Source of the DNA: Candidatus Obscuribacterales bacterium | GTDB lineage: Bacteria; Cyanobacteriota; Vampirovibrionia; Obscuribacterales; Obscuribacteraceae | DNA: 45,140 nucleotides | Reading direction: 5' to 3' | Assembly: GCA_019746975.1 (NCBI GenBank) | Contig: JAIERK010000078.1 | Span: 1 to 45,140 of the forward strand | Shown here: positions 34,216-42,449 of the stretch, one piece after another | How positions within the stretch are numbered: the stretch's first letter is position 1 | Layout of the letters: every line of letters begins with the position of its first letter | Made by a program: the position numbers and the translations under genes | The notes under the pieces: generated by a model | The model's input: only the letters and a program-made list of their open reading frames with translations | Told to the model about the DNA's origin: nothing | Database searches by the model: none

Positions 34216-35403
34216 TTACTTCGATGCGCCCGCTAGCGTTCTTTTCTGGCCAGCCAGCAAGCCTTTCATTATTTCGAGCGCGTCATCGCATTCTTCTCTG
34301 GTGTTAAAACGACCAAGCGATAATCGCAACGATCCTTTCGTCATAGAGCAGGGAAGATGCAAGGCGCTCAAGACATGCGAAGGTTCGATCACTCCGCTAT
34401 GACAGGCAGAAGCACTCGATGCGCAGACCCCCTTCATATCGAGCTGCATAACCATCGCCTCGCCCTCACCATTTTCTACGGCGATGCTGACATGACCAGG
34501 CAGCCTTTTATCGAGATCACGAGGACCAGTAATTTGCACACCAGATATGGTGCCAAGTTCATCAATCAGGAGAAGTTGCAACTCTTTCAGTTTGTCAGTC
34601 AACTCTTTCAGATCAAGACTAGCGAGCTCCGCAGCTTTTCCTAGCGCTACCACGTTGGCTAGACCTTCAGTTCCTGGAAGGAGAGCTTTCTCCTGTCCTC
34701 CTCCGAAGGTGATAGGCATGACATTGGCACCCTTGCGGAGAAAAAGCGCTCCGATACCTTTAGGCGCATGAAATTTGTGACCAGAGATCGACAAAGCAGA
34801 GACGCCATCCAATTTGCTCAGGTCAATCCCGACCTTACCGGAGGCCTGGACAGCATCCGTGTGAAAAAAGATCTCGGTTCCGTGTCTTTTGCTTTCTTCG
34901 CTTATCACTCTAGAAAGTTCTGAAATTGGCTGTATCGTGCCAATTTCGTTATTGGCCCACATGATACTGACTATACTTGTCTCTTTCGAAATCGCTTGGC
35001 GGAGCGCCTCCGGCTCCACGAAGCCTTCGCGGTCCACCGGCAGGAATGTGAGCTTCCAGCCCTCGGCTTCGAGCAATTTACACGGACCCATCACGGATGG
35101 ATGCTCGATGGCGCTGGTTATGATGTGCTTGCCCATACCATTGGCGGCAACAAATCTTGCCCGACCCAGAATCGCGACGTTATTGCTCATCGTGCCGCAG
35201 GCGCTGAAATAAATCTCAGTTGGACCGCAACCAAGCATATCGGCCACCTGCTTTCTCGCGTTGGCGACCGCCTTATGCGAGGCTCGACCAATGGAGTGAA
35301 TCGAAGATGGATTGCCGAACTGCTCGGAAAGATACGGCAGCATCGCTTCAATTACTTCTTTCCGAACTTTTGTTGTTGCACTGTTGTCAAAATAAATGCT
35401 CAT
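34216..35403 (-). CDS. Cysteine desulfurase (NifS/IscS family)
   Basis: This PLP enzyme takes sulfur from cysteine for Fe-S clusters or tRNA thiolation. The chosen ATG 35403 gives 395 residues starting MSIYFDNSATTKVRKEV. Key residues: PLP Lys210 in SISGHKFHAPKG, His in SAIEHPSV, Asp and Gln in FHTDAVQASGK, and catalytic Cys334 in SSASACHSG. In the cofactor-phosphate loop most homologues read SGGTE or SGATE, but here it is SACGTMSNN, so the usual Glu is Met. No iscU, nifU or sufE gene is adjacent. Fe-S-rich Ehr proteins lie 2 kb downstream but are not in the same operon. Confidence 0.9.
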   Translation of the reverse strand: MSIYFDNSATTKVRKEVIEAMLPYLSEQFGNPSSIHSIGRASHKAVANARKQVADMLGCGPTEIYFSACGTMSNNVAILGRARFVAANGMGKHIITSAIEHPSVMGPCKLLEAEGWKLTFLPVDREGFVEPEALRQAISKETSIVSIMWANNEIGTIQPISELSRVISEESKRHGTEIFFHTDAVQASGKVGIDLSKLDGVSALSISGHKFHAPKGIGALFLRKGANVMPITFGGGQEKALLPGTEGLANVVALGKAAELASLDLKELTDKLKELQLLLIDELGTISGVQITGPRDLDKRLPGHVSIAVENGEGEAMVMQLDMKGVCASSASACHSGVIEPSHVLSALHLPCSMTKGSLRLSLGRFNTREECDDALEIMKGLLAGQKRTLAGASK

Positions 35404-35624
35404 GACCAGTCCCAAAGACCCCTGACTAACGACGTAACAGGCGCATACCTAAAGAAAAGAATAAACACCGAAAATGGTAGCATGCTCCTGCTAGCAACCG
35501 GGCTTTCAGAAGAGGCAACTAATCCAGAGATCATGTTGACATCACCAAAGATTAAATGGAACACAGCCACTGAAGCCGATCGCAACAGCCAACTTTCAAC
35601 GAAGACCGCCACTGGTGCCGCACG

Positions 35625-36620
35625 GTGATCGTCAAAGTTGTTCTCCTTCTTACAGTAGCGGTTGTCGCCCTGATCATAAATCTTTCCGTCGGTGACGTTA
35701 GTATCTCACCGCAAAGTGCGCTCCAGGCAGTTTTTTCACCTAACAGCGCTCAACAAGTCTCTGCGTCGGACATCGAAATCATACGCCAGATACGTCTTCC
35801 GCGAGTTCTCGTCGCTATGACGGTTGGGGCAGCGTTGAGCGTGGCCGGCTATCTACTCCAATCGTTATCACGAAATCACCTGGCTGATCCCTATCTCACC
35901 GGCGTCTCGAGTGGTGCCGGAGTGCTCGTAGCATTGGCGGTAAGCGCTAACGTCAATTTCGAATTCGTACCTCTTATAGCTTTTGTCGGCGGGCTCGGAG
36001 CCAGCATTATCGTCGGCGGACTGGCTCGCAGCGCGCGTGGATTATCTGTGACCAGGCTTCTGTTGGCAGGTGTCGGACTGTCTGCGATTTGTGGCGGAAT
36101 AATTACTCTAGTTGTAACGCTAGGCGGCGACCCGGTTCGAGCGCAAGGAATCTTCTTCTGGCTTGCTGGTGGTATCAGTGGAAAAACCTGGGAAGAATTT
36201 TTGCCCGCAGCCGGTTATACGCTCGTCGGCTGCCTAGGAGCGTTGGTTCTATCAAAACAGATTCGACTTCTTTCGGTCGGCACAGAGCAAGCGAAAAGCC
36301 TTGGCGTCAATGTCGATGTCGTGCAATGGGCGATTCTATTCGTGGCAGTGCTCTTGAGTGGCTCCGCTGTCTCTCTGGCTGGAATCGTGGGATTCGCCGG
36401 ATTGGTCGCGCCGCATCTGTCGCGAAATCTTTTCGGTCGAGACGAGCGCGTTCAAATCTTCACTTCGGCAGTAATTGGAATGATTCTCGTCATGTTGAGC
36501 GACCTGCTTGCGCGCTCACTGGTCGAGGGTCAAGAACTGCCACTGTCGACGCTACTGTCGCTCATCGGCGGACCATTCTTTCTTTTGCTTGTAGCCAGAC
36601 AGAAGGCGGAGAGCTTGTAG
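35625..36620 (+). CDS. FecCD/BtuC-family ABC transporter permease
   Basis: This 331-residue inner-membrane permease has about ten helices. FecCD signatures include LPRVLVAMTVGAALSVAGYLLQSLSRNHLADPYLTG near the start (only key parts meant: RLPRVL, GAALSVAG, NPLA-like NHLADP) and VSLAGIVGFAGLVAPHLSRNLFG near the end, the loop that contacts the ATPase. The family imports iron-siderophore, heme or cobalamin. The GTG start lacks a strong ribosome site. It is followed after 2 bases by its ATPase gene. No substrate-binding protein gene is present in the window. Confidence 0.9.
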   Translation: MIVKVVLLLTVAVVALIINLSVGDVSISPQSALQAVFSPNSAQQVSASDIEIIRQIRLPRVLVAMTVGAALSVAGYLLQSLSRNHLADPYLTGVSSGAGVLVALAVSANVNFEFVPLIAFVGGLGASIIVGGLARSARGLSVTRLLLAGVGLSAICGGIITLVVTLGGDPVRAQGIFFWLAGGISGKTWEEFLPAAGYTLVGCLGALVLSKQIRLLSVGTEQAKSLGVNVDVVQWAILFVAVLLSGSAVSLAGIVGFAGLVAPHLSRNLFGRDERVQIFTSAVIGMILVMLSDLLARSLVEGQELPLSTLLSLIGGPFFLLLVARQKAESL

Positions 36621-36622
36621 CC

Positions 36623-37474
36623 ATGACCGGATATCGATCGAACGAGATAAACGGCGACGACGGTAGAGTGGCTCCATCGGAAGGGCTACAAATCATCGGC
36701 ATCACCGCAGGATACGAGAGCAACAGCAAAGTTCTTTCAAACATAGATCTCGCCATCGCGAAGAGCAGAGTAATGGTGCTGGCTGGACCGAACGGTTGTG
36801 GCAAGTCGACTCTGATTAAAGTTGTAGCCAGGCACTTAAAACCAGAGTCGGGCACTGTACTGCTGGATGGTTGCGACATTCAATCAATCAGCCGCGATCA
36901 GTACGCGCGAAAGGTCGCTTACGTTCCACAATCCATAGATTTTTCCAGTCAGCTAACCGTCGAAGAGCTGGTGAGCCTCGGCCGCAATCCGCACCAATCA
37001 TGGTGGTCATGGTCCGAGAATCACCAAGATCGCGAAGCTGTCGAACAAGCACTAACAAGAGCAGGGCTAACAGATCTAGCCAAACGACCGCTCACCAACC
37101 TCTCTGGCGGCGAGCAAAAGCGTGCACTAATTGCGGTGGCACTCGCGCAACAACCGTCCTACATCCTCATGGATGAGCCAATTGCACACCTGGACTTCAA
37201 ACATCAGCTATCGCTTTTGACTATGATTTCTGAACTCAAGGAAAAGGGAATAGGAGTGCTTCTCGTGCTCCACGATTTAAACATGATCGACAGGATTGCG
37301 GACGACATCGCATTCCTCAAGCCCAGCCAGGCAGGAGCCACGACTCTGTTTTCCGCCGGAGATAAAGAAAGCGTGCTTACGAGCCGGGCCGTATCCGAAA
37401 TCTTCGAAGTTAACGTCGATATCTACGCTGACAAATCACGCCAGGGCAGACACTTTTCGATTGAGTCAATATAG
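36623..37474 (+). CDS. ABC transporter ATP-binding protein (BtuD/FecE type)
   Basis: The protein has 283 residues from ATG 36623, two bases after the permease stop. The frame is open upstream within the permease gene but not coding there. Walker A is GPNGCGKST (55-63), the Q-loop region is VAYVPQSIDFS, the signature is LSGGEQKRA, Walker B is YILMDEPIAHLD, and the switch His is in LVLHDLNM. This is the ATPase that powers the FecCD-type permease. The short N-terminal extension of about 20 residues is hydrophilic. It converges on the next gene with 5 bases between the stops. Confidence 0.93.
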   Translation: MTGYRSNEINGDDGRVAPSEGLQIIGITAGYESNSKVLSNIDLAIAKSRVMVLAGPNGCGKSTLIKVVARHLKPESGTVLLDGCDIQSISRDQYARKVAYVPQSIDFSSQLTVEELVSLGRNPHQSWWSWSENHQDREAVEQALTRAGLTDLAKRPLTNLSGGEQKRALIAVALAQQPSYILMDEPIAHLDFKHQLSLLTMISELKEKGIGVLLVLHDLNMIDRIADDIAFLKPSQAGATTLFSAGDKESVLTSRAVSEIFEVNVDIYADKSRQGRHFSIESI

Positions 37475-37479
37475 GTAGA

Positions 37480-38361
37480 TTACTGCTCGAAGCCTTTCCT
37501 GGCCCGATTCTCGTACGCCAGCGCTCTCAGCGCAGATCGCTGCCTGTTGTCCATAGCGGCCTCATGTCTCTCTGTAGCCGAGACAACCCGATTATTGAAG
37601 TTGTCGGGACCGCCACGAAAAGGATGATTCGTGTCGATACTCACGTTACCTCCACCCGAACTATAAACGAATGGCGGTACCGCGAAAGGCGGCATCTGAC
37701 TCTGATGTCCATGATGGATTGGGTATCCTGGATTCCGTCCAGGTATTGGGAAGGTTTGAGGAAACACATCGCCGCTAGGAGTTCGAGAGTCTCGCCCGAC
37801 GAGACCGGCTGACACCAGGCCTCTCAAAACCTGTTGCTCCGTCGCTCGCCCATCCCCCGCAACCACGTCGCCTAGCTGATTTCGATACATCGAGCTGGAA
37901 GTCTTCGGACCGTAGTAGTTGGTCCGCCCACCGATAGGTACACTAAGGTGACCATCCGAGCCGCCTGGACGGACAGATCCGTGGCCGCAGTTGCACAGCC
38001 TTTCACCGTTGCCCTCCATTTGCTCGACTGCGGTAGGCACCGGACCGCGACTGTCACTGTATATATTGAGCACTTGAGCAAAGATATTGTACTCGTTGAT
38101 CACGCGCCCATCGTCAGAAGCTTTTTGCTGAAGAACCGGCTGATCGGTCGGCTTCGCGCGATCGCCTGTGGCGCCTGGAGCCCTTTGATCCGTGGCGTAC
38201 TCGTTGAAAAACGGATTGCCAGTCGATGCATCATCCGCGCTCGTATGGCTGTCGTCCGTAGTCGTGCCCAACTCGTTGAACTGGGGCTTGAACGCGCTGC
38301 CACCAGGAAGAGTTACTTCATCTTTTCCATTGCCGTTGTCTGCGGTTATGCCATCTGCCAT
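37480..38361 (-). CDS. Hydrophilic low-complexity protein, unknown function
   Basis: The protein has 293 residues and no signal peptide or membrane segment. It is rich in Gly, Asn, Asp, Ser and Pro, with a central CNCGHGSVRPGG, a Pro/His/Gln segment (GYPIHHGHQSQMPPFAVPPF) and a basic, helical C-terminus (RHEAAMDNRQRSALRALAYENRARKG). The ATG is preceded at 5 bases by GGGAGAG, a good ribosome site, which supports coding on this strand. Open frames on the other strand are shorter and less organised. No family is recognised. Mostly disordered by composition. Confidence 0.6.
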   Translation of the reverse strand: MADGITADNGNGKDEVTLPGGSAFKPQFNELGTTTDDSHTSADDASTGNPFFNEYATDQRAPGATGDRAKPTDQPVLQQKASDDGRVINEYNIFAQVLNIYSDSRGPVPTAVEQMEGNGERLCNCGHGSVRPGGSDGHLSVPIGGRTNYYGPKTSSSMYRNQLGDVVAGDGRATEQQVLRGLVSAGLVGRDSRTPSGDVFPQTFPIPGRNPGYPIHHGHQSQMPPFAVPPFVYSSGGGNVSIDTNHPFRGGPDNFNNRVVSATERHEAAMDNRQRSALRALAYENRARKGFEQ

Positions 38362-38733
38362 AGCGACTCTCCCTAAGTTACCGCCTCTTTATCCATTCGC
38401 CCGAGTCTATACTGCCCTTTGTGATATTGAACTGTCAATGGGAATTAATTTCCCACCCGCGCTGGGACAGAAATTTGACACGAGTAGAGCATTTAACTGT
38501 TTAAAACTAAAACTGCCAACGCTCTGTGCATCTTTATTATTCCCGCTCGAACTGCCGATAAATCGTTTTGAAAGAATGCCGAGTTTCTAAATCTGGTTGG
38601 CACTTTCGTCGATCTGTCAGCTAGAGAACAAAAGCAAAAGTTTTGATATTTCGATCGTCACGAGATAGGCACCGCTTGCTGAGAAACTTATCACACCGTT
38701 AGGCGAAGTGTTTCACCGCCCGTAGTACCAGCA

Positions 38734-38765
38734 CCAACGAAGAGACTCTAGAGTCTCTTCGTTGG
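38734..38765. repeat. Perfect 32-bp palindrome
   Basis: The left arm CCAACGAAGAGACTCT (38734-38749) is followed at once by its exact reverse complement (38750-38765), with no loop and no mismatch. No T tract follows on either strand, so it does not look like a rho-independent terminator. It could be a binding site for a dimeric protein, a cruciform, or the trace of an inverted duplication. Confidence 0.85.
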
Positions 38766-38927
38766 ATACGTGGTGACGAATGCGAAAGGGCGCAGAGCAG
38801 GCGTAATCAATAAATAAGCGGTATTGCAGTAGCCCAGCGATAAGCATCAACACCGGTGATACAAACAGCGGGGCATCGCTCCCTGCCTGTATTCATCGAC
38901 CAATGCTGAATCAAATTGTTGTTCGGT

Positions 38928-38962
38928 AAAAGGTCTTTCAAGTGCCGCTCTATAGACCTTCT
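38928..38962 (-). terminator. Possible terminator hairpin after the Gly-rich protein gene
   Basis: On the minus strand the arms AGAAGGTCT and AGACCTTTT pair over 9 positions (one G-U), with a loop of 17 bases. It lies about 50 bases past the stop at 39010. The T-run is part of the stem and short, so the terminator is weak or only possible. Confidence 0.35.
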
Positions 38963-39009
38963 ACTTAAGCCCATCAGGTCGCATTATGATTATGACCAAA
39001 TCAACCGAA

Positions 39010-40068
39010 CTAATTGCCGCGCCGACCGAATCGACCACCACCGCCACCGCCGTTACCGCCCAGTCGGCCACCGCCGAAGCGACCACCTCCGCCGCCTTCG
39101 CCACGCTGCTGCAATAATCCACCACCGCCAGCATTGTTCTCGCCAGCAGCAGCCGATTGGTCGCCTCCGCGATTAAATCGCCCACCGAAGCGCCCGCCAC
39201 CTTCTCCGCCACCACCGGCTTCACCCGCCTGTTCGCGACGACCGAATCGACCTCTACCGCCTTCGGCATTTGCTCCGGCTTGCTGAGCCACAAATGGATT
39301 TTCGCCTTGAGAACTCTGCTGCCATTTCGAGAACTGTTGAGGATTGTTCTGTTGCTGCTTTTGATACCAATCCTGCTGCTTCTGGAAATTGTCGGCATGA
39401 ATATTGTTGGTGTTGCCACCATTGATAGTGGCTTGGTTATTGGTCGTCGAAGTGGTCGGATAGGTATGCGCCACGTTGACCGTGTTGCCGCTGGCATTGA
39501 CGTAGTAGGGGCTGCCACCATGAGGGTAATACATGGGAGTGCCGTAAGGTACGTGGTTGTAGTAGCCGTTGTTGTAATAGGCACCAGTCATGGCTGATCC
39601 CGCCATCGCACCAAGACCGGCTGCGGCGGCTGTTGCCATTCCGGCAGCGGCACCGGATCCGGATGACGAAGATGGAGTTTGCTGATTGACAATCTGCACA
39701 GGCGCTGCAGGAGCTGCCGCGTATTGCGGGACCTGCGAAGGACCGCCTTGCCCGGTCATGGCGCGGAACTGTTGAACGGCAGCGGTCAAGTCGACATTCT
39801 CGCCGTTGCGATCGACATACCAATATCCGCCTTGAGAGCCGATGTAGACTTGAACCGTGTTGCTATTCACCCCTGGACCCGGCAACGGAACAGACATGCC
39901 GCGTGGCGTGATTACGTTTTCTCCACCATTCGGTCCGGGCACGACCTTAAGCGTCACTGTCGACACGGTGGGAGTACCGCCCTGGGCGAAGACTGGTGTC
40001 GCGGTAAAGGAGCAGAGCGCGACACTGAAACACAACAGATTAGATAGAAGTTTTCGCTCTAGGCGCAT
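39010..40068 (-). CDS. Secreted Gly-rich protein with RF/GG repeats, unknown function
   Basis: The protein has 352 residues from ATG 40068, which gives a clear signal peptide (LERKLLSNLLCFSVALCSF, cleavage near VFA-QGG) and has GGGAG about 10 bases upstream. The longer frame to 40119 is not used. A folded N-terminal part follows (VTLKVVPGPNGGENVITPRG, VQVYIGSQGGYWYVDRNGENVD). Next come an Ala/Gly hydrophobic stretch (GMATAAAAGLGAMAGSAMTG), a Tyr/Asn-rich region (YYNNGYYNHVPYGTPMYY), a Gln/Asn region, and a C-terminal third made of Gly runs alternating with RFGG and GRFGRR. Resembles secreted RNA- or surface-binding RGG-like tails. No known family is recognised. Confidence 0.7.
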   Translation of the reverse strand: MRLERKLLSNLLCFSVALCSFTATPVFAQGGTPTVSTVTLKVVPGPNGGENVITPRGMSVPLPGPGVNSNTVQVYIGSQGGYWYVDRNGENVDLTAAVQQFRAMTGQGGPSQVPQYAAAPAAPVQIVNQQTPSSSSGSGAAAGMATAAAAGLGAMAGSAMTGAYYNNGYYNHVPYGTPMYYPHGGSPYYVNASGNTVNVAHTYPTTSTTNNQATINGGNTNNIHADNFQKQQDWYQKQQQNNPQQFSKWQQSSQGENPFVAQQAGANAEGGRGRFGRREQAGEAGGGGEGGGRFGGRFNRGGDQSAAAGENNAGGGGLLQQRGEGGGGGRFGGGRLGGNGGGGGGRFGRRGN

Positions 40069-40446
40069 GATTAACTCGCTCCCGGACGGATAGGGGTCTG
40101 AAGTAACGGATTGTACCACTACCTGACTGTAATCGCGTTTCCCGAGCGCTTTCGCGCAAAGCCACGGAATTTCGGCGCTAACAGACTTGAATGAGTTGCC
40201 ATTTAGCTACATCGATGAGAACCAAAACTGGCGTCCAGATCCGTTCTCGCTGTCACAATCGATGGTGCCCTCGTGTTGGTAGGTCCGACTCGGACCATTC
40301 CTATCATGCTCATGCTCGATGCCTTTGGTCCCAGTGCGCCGGGTCATTGCCTCCACGCCAGAGCAAATTCATTCCGCCGTGCGACGCGGCGGCACAGACA
40401 TATTCGGTTCAGTTAGGGTTTCGCCGGTGCCAGAAAACGCAAACGA
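40069..40446. other. Intergenic region, nothing recognised
   Basis: About 380 bases separate the dgkA stop and the Gly-rich protein gene, both on the minus strand. I see no gene, RNA or clear regulatory signal apart from the ribosome site of the downstream gene. Confidence 0.4.
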
Positions 40447-40974
40447 TCAGCCAGGAAAGAACAGCGAATACAACTTCGGTCCAAAGACCATGAGCCCGAC
40501 GATGAGGGCTGCTAGAGAGACGGAAAGCACAGCAGCGGCGGCGGTATCTTTAGCGGCTCGGGCGGCGGCGTGATATTCATTGTTCGCCGAGATATCGACG
40601 AGATGTTCGAGACTGGTATTGATGAATTCACACGCAATCACCAGCGCCATCACGATGACTAGCGCCATCCAGCTCATCATGTCGATTCTGAGGGTTAAAC
40701 CTAGAATAGTGACAACCGCAGCCAGAGAAAAATGAATGCGCAAATTTCGCTGTTCTTTCAAACCAACAGCGACACCATGAAAGGCATGGTAGAACGACTC
40801 GAGGAGATTCCCAGCCCGACCAACCTTTCGACGCCAACTCAAGGGCACGAAGGATGTGCTCCTCACAACATCGAGGTCGCTCTTTCTCCGGCGGCGCTTA
40901 AGCGCGGTCGCGCCCCTGGTGCGTCCGCGTTTGAACCGGTTTTCTGCGTCAGCGTCCGGCGGTAGATTGCTCAT
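40447..40974 (-). CDS. dgkA: Diacylglycerol/undecaprenol kinase (DgkA family)
   Basis: This integral-membrane lipid kinase, in the Gram-positive-type branch, phosphorylates undecaprenol and so recycles the carrier lipid for wall synthesis. The family core runs from about residue 58 (LLESFYHAFHGVAVGLKEQRN) through three helices. The signature is CEFINTSLEHLVD, followed by the conserved AKDTAAAAVL. At 175 residues it is longer than the usual about 120-130 because of an Arg/Lys-rich N-terminal extension of about 55 residues (FKRGRTRGATALKRRRRK). It follows ybeY on the same strand with a 120-base gap, a pairing common in many bacteria. Confidence 0.88.
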   Translation of the reverse strand: MSNLPPDADAENRFKRGRTRGATALKRRRRKSDLDVVRSTSFVPLSWRRKVGRAGNLLESFYHAFHGVAVGLKEQRNLRIHFSLAAVVTILGLTLRIDMMSWMALVIVMALVIACEFINTSLEHLVDISANNEYHAAARAAKDTAAAAVLSVSLAALIVGLMVFGPKLYSLFFPG

Positions 40975-41094
40975 TGAAAGGATTGATCTCCAGGATTACT
41001 ACTTCTAATGAATCATATGGATTGGGGATAAGTCCCCTGATTTCTCTAATGAAGGTTTACAAGCCTTATTAATAGACGAACCGCTAGTTCCAGT

Positions 41095-41601
41095 TTACAT
41101 CCTGGGATAACCAGCTGCCTGTAAGATTTTTCGTTGTCTTCCAAACATTTCCTTTTCTTCCTCTTTACTCTCGTGGTCGAAACCAAGCACGTGCAACATC
41201 CCATGCACTATCAAGAAAGCAAGCTCTCGATCGATACCGTGACCCAGGTCCTCGGCTTGCTGCTTCGCTGTGTCGAGGGATACGATGATCTCACCGAGCT
41301 CGTATGGCTCGTCGGCAGGCGGTGGCTCAGTGTCCATAGGAAATGACAATACATCCGTGGCTTTGTCAAAACCTCTCCAGAGACGGTTGAGCTCGCGAAT
41401 CTTCTTATCGGAAACCAGGACGAGGCTGAACTCGCCGCGACCTTCAATCTCCTTCACATTTGATTTGCTTAACCAGTCGCATGGACTGTCTTTAAGATTG
41501 CGGCAAACCTGAGCAGCCAATGACCGAGCCATGAGATCGACATCGGTGAGGTTGACGCTATGACGCCGTTGCCGATTGCTTACTGAGACTTGTGGTGCCA
41601 T
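41095..41601 (-). CDS. ybeY: Endoribonuclease YbeY, 16S rRNA maturation factor
   Basis: The protein has 168 residues. YbeY is a zinc metallo-RNase acting in 16S rRNA 3' maturation and ribosome quality control. The motif HGMLHVLGFDHE gives the three zinc histidines (His133, His137, His143), preceded by KATDVLSFPM and LGEIIVSLDTAKQQA, all standard. The start at ATG 41601 is chosen because GGGGAGG lies 9 bases upstream. The frame reaches 41655 but has no site there. It is divergent from rimP, and dgkA follows. Confidence 0.93.
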   Translation of the reverse strand: MAPQVSVSNRQRRHSVNLTDVDLMARSLAAQVCRNLKDSPCDWLSKSNVKEIEGRGEFSLVLVSDKKIRELNRLWRGFDKATDVLSFPMDTEPPPADEPYELGEIIVSLDTAKQQAEDLGHGIDRELAFLIVHGMLHVLGFDHESKEEEKEMFGRQRKILQAAGYPRM

Positions 41602-41681
41602 TTTGAACGTCCTCCCCGGCGTCCGGTTGCTTGAAAAGAAGCGCCATGTTAACATACGAACATTGGAAGCTATCAGTGTGT

Positions 41682-41746
41682 CGTAGGAAGTTTGTTCATC
41701 CTACGGCTTCAACGCTTTTAGCCTCTGCACCGGAGTGACTCGGTGC
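41682..41746 (+). promoter_or_regulatory. Two stem-loops in the leader of the rimP-nusA-infB operon
   Basis: CGTAGGA (41682-41688) pairs with TCCTACG (41699-41705) over a 10-base loop. GCACCG (41727-41732) pairs with CGGTGC (41741-41746) over 8 bases. Both lie 25-90 bases before the rimP start. The leader of this operon is known to be regulated in other bacteria. Whether these hairpins form in RNA is untested. Confidence 0.4.
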
Positions 41747-41771
41747 GCCATTCTGTATTGGTTGATTTATT

Positions 41772-42380
41772 GTGCCCGCCAAGCAAGACAAGACAATTGA
41801 AGAGATTACGAAACTGACGGAAAGCGTCGTTTCCAACCTTGGTCTCTTGATTGTCGGGATCAATATCGCTCAGCAAGGAAAGCGCAGAGTTGTGAACGTG
41901 ACAATTCACAGAAAAGGAGAGCGCATCACGCTCGACGACTGTGAAAAGGTGAGTAGGCAACTCGAGCAGTTGCTCGACGAACGCGCCGAAAGCGCTGAAG
42001 GTCCGGTTATTGAAGGCGCATATGCGCTGGAAGTCGAAAGTCCAGGCATCGACAGGATTTTAAAGAAAGAGTCGGAATATCGAATCTTTTGCGGAGAGAC
42101 TGTAGAGCTCAGACTGAAAGAGTCCATTCAGGGCTTGCCACTCGTGTTGAAGGGCAGGCTACTTGAGTTTGAAAATTCATGTTTCCGAATTGAAAACCCG
42201 AAGTCTCTGGAAAAACCAAAGACGAAGGGCAAAGCCGCCACAGCAAAGGATGATTGTGAAGCAGCTGCAGAAGTGTCAATACCACTAACTGCACTCTACT
42301 CGGTCCGCCTATATCCTGAGACACAGCTAGCCCAGAGTGATGAGGAGCAAGGGTCCGCACTAGAGCCAAACCAGCTTTGA
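41772..42380 (+). CDS. rimP: Ribosome maturation factor RimP
   Basis: RimP assists assembly of the 30S subunit. The protein has 202 residues. The N-terminal domain includes LGLLIVGINIAQQGKRRVVNVTIHRKG and DDCEKVSRQLEQLLDE (parts given). The hinge is YALEVESPGIDRILKK, which carries the family's EVSSPGxDRxL motif, followed by the SH3-like C-terminal domain. An acidic/Lys-rich insertion (about residues 145-172) lengthens it slightly. The start is GTG with no strong ribosome site. It is followed by nusA, ylxR and infB, the widely conserved order. Confidence 0.93.
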   Translation: MPAKQDKTIEEITKLTESVVSNLGLLIVGINIAQQGKRRVVNVTIHRKGERITLDDCEKVSRQLEQLLDERAESAEGPVIEGAYALEVESPGIDRILKKESEYRIFCGETVELRLKESIQGLPLVLKGRLLEFENSCFRIENPKSLEKPKTKGKAATAKDDCEAAAEVSIPLTALYSVRLYPETQLAQSDEEQGSALEPNQL

Positions 42381-42449
42381 ATCAGACTCTTCGCAAATTG
42401 AATAAATCTACATCTGAAATACAACTGAATAAAATTGGGAGGAACCCCC

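Larger units (their letters stand above)
38362..39009. other. Intergenic region with palindrome and weak terminator
   Basis: About 650 bases lie between two minus-strand genes with no coding-like frame. The region holds a perfect 32-bp palindrome (38734-38765) and a hairpin near 38928-38962, listed separately. The part near 38380 presumably carries the promoter of the low-complexity protein gene. Confidence 0.5.

Noticed and set aside
34996..35628. Plus-strand open frame ending in a GTGA overlap with the permease start
   Set aside because: Most of it is antisense to the cysteine desulfurase. The only non-overlapping part would be a 48-residue peptide from about 35482 with no ribosome site. 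The overlap is probably chance, although a small coupled leader peptide cannot be excluded.
38734..38765. Rho-independent terminator
   Set aside because: There is no loop and no T tract on either side. It is 245 bases past the nearest minus-strand stop.
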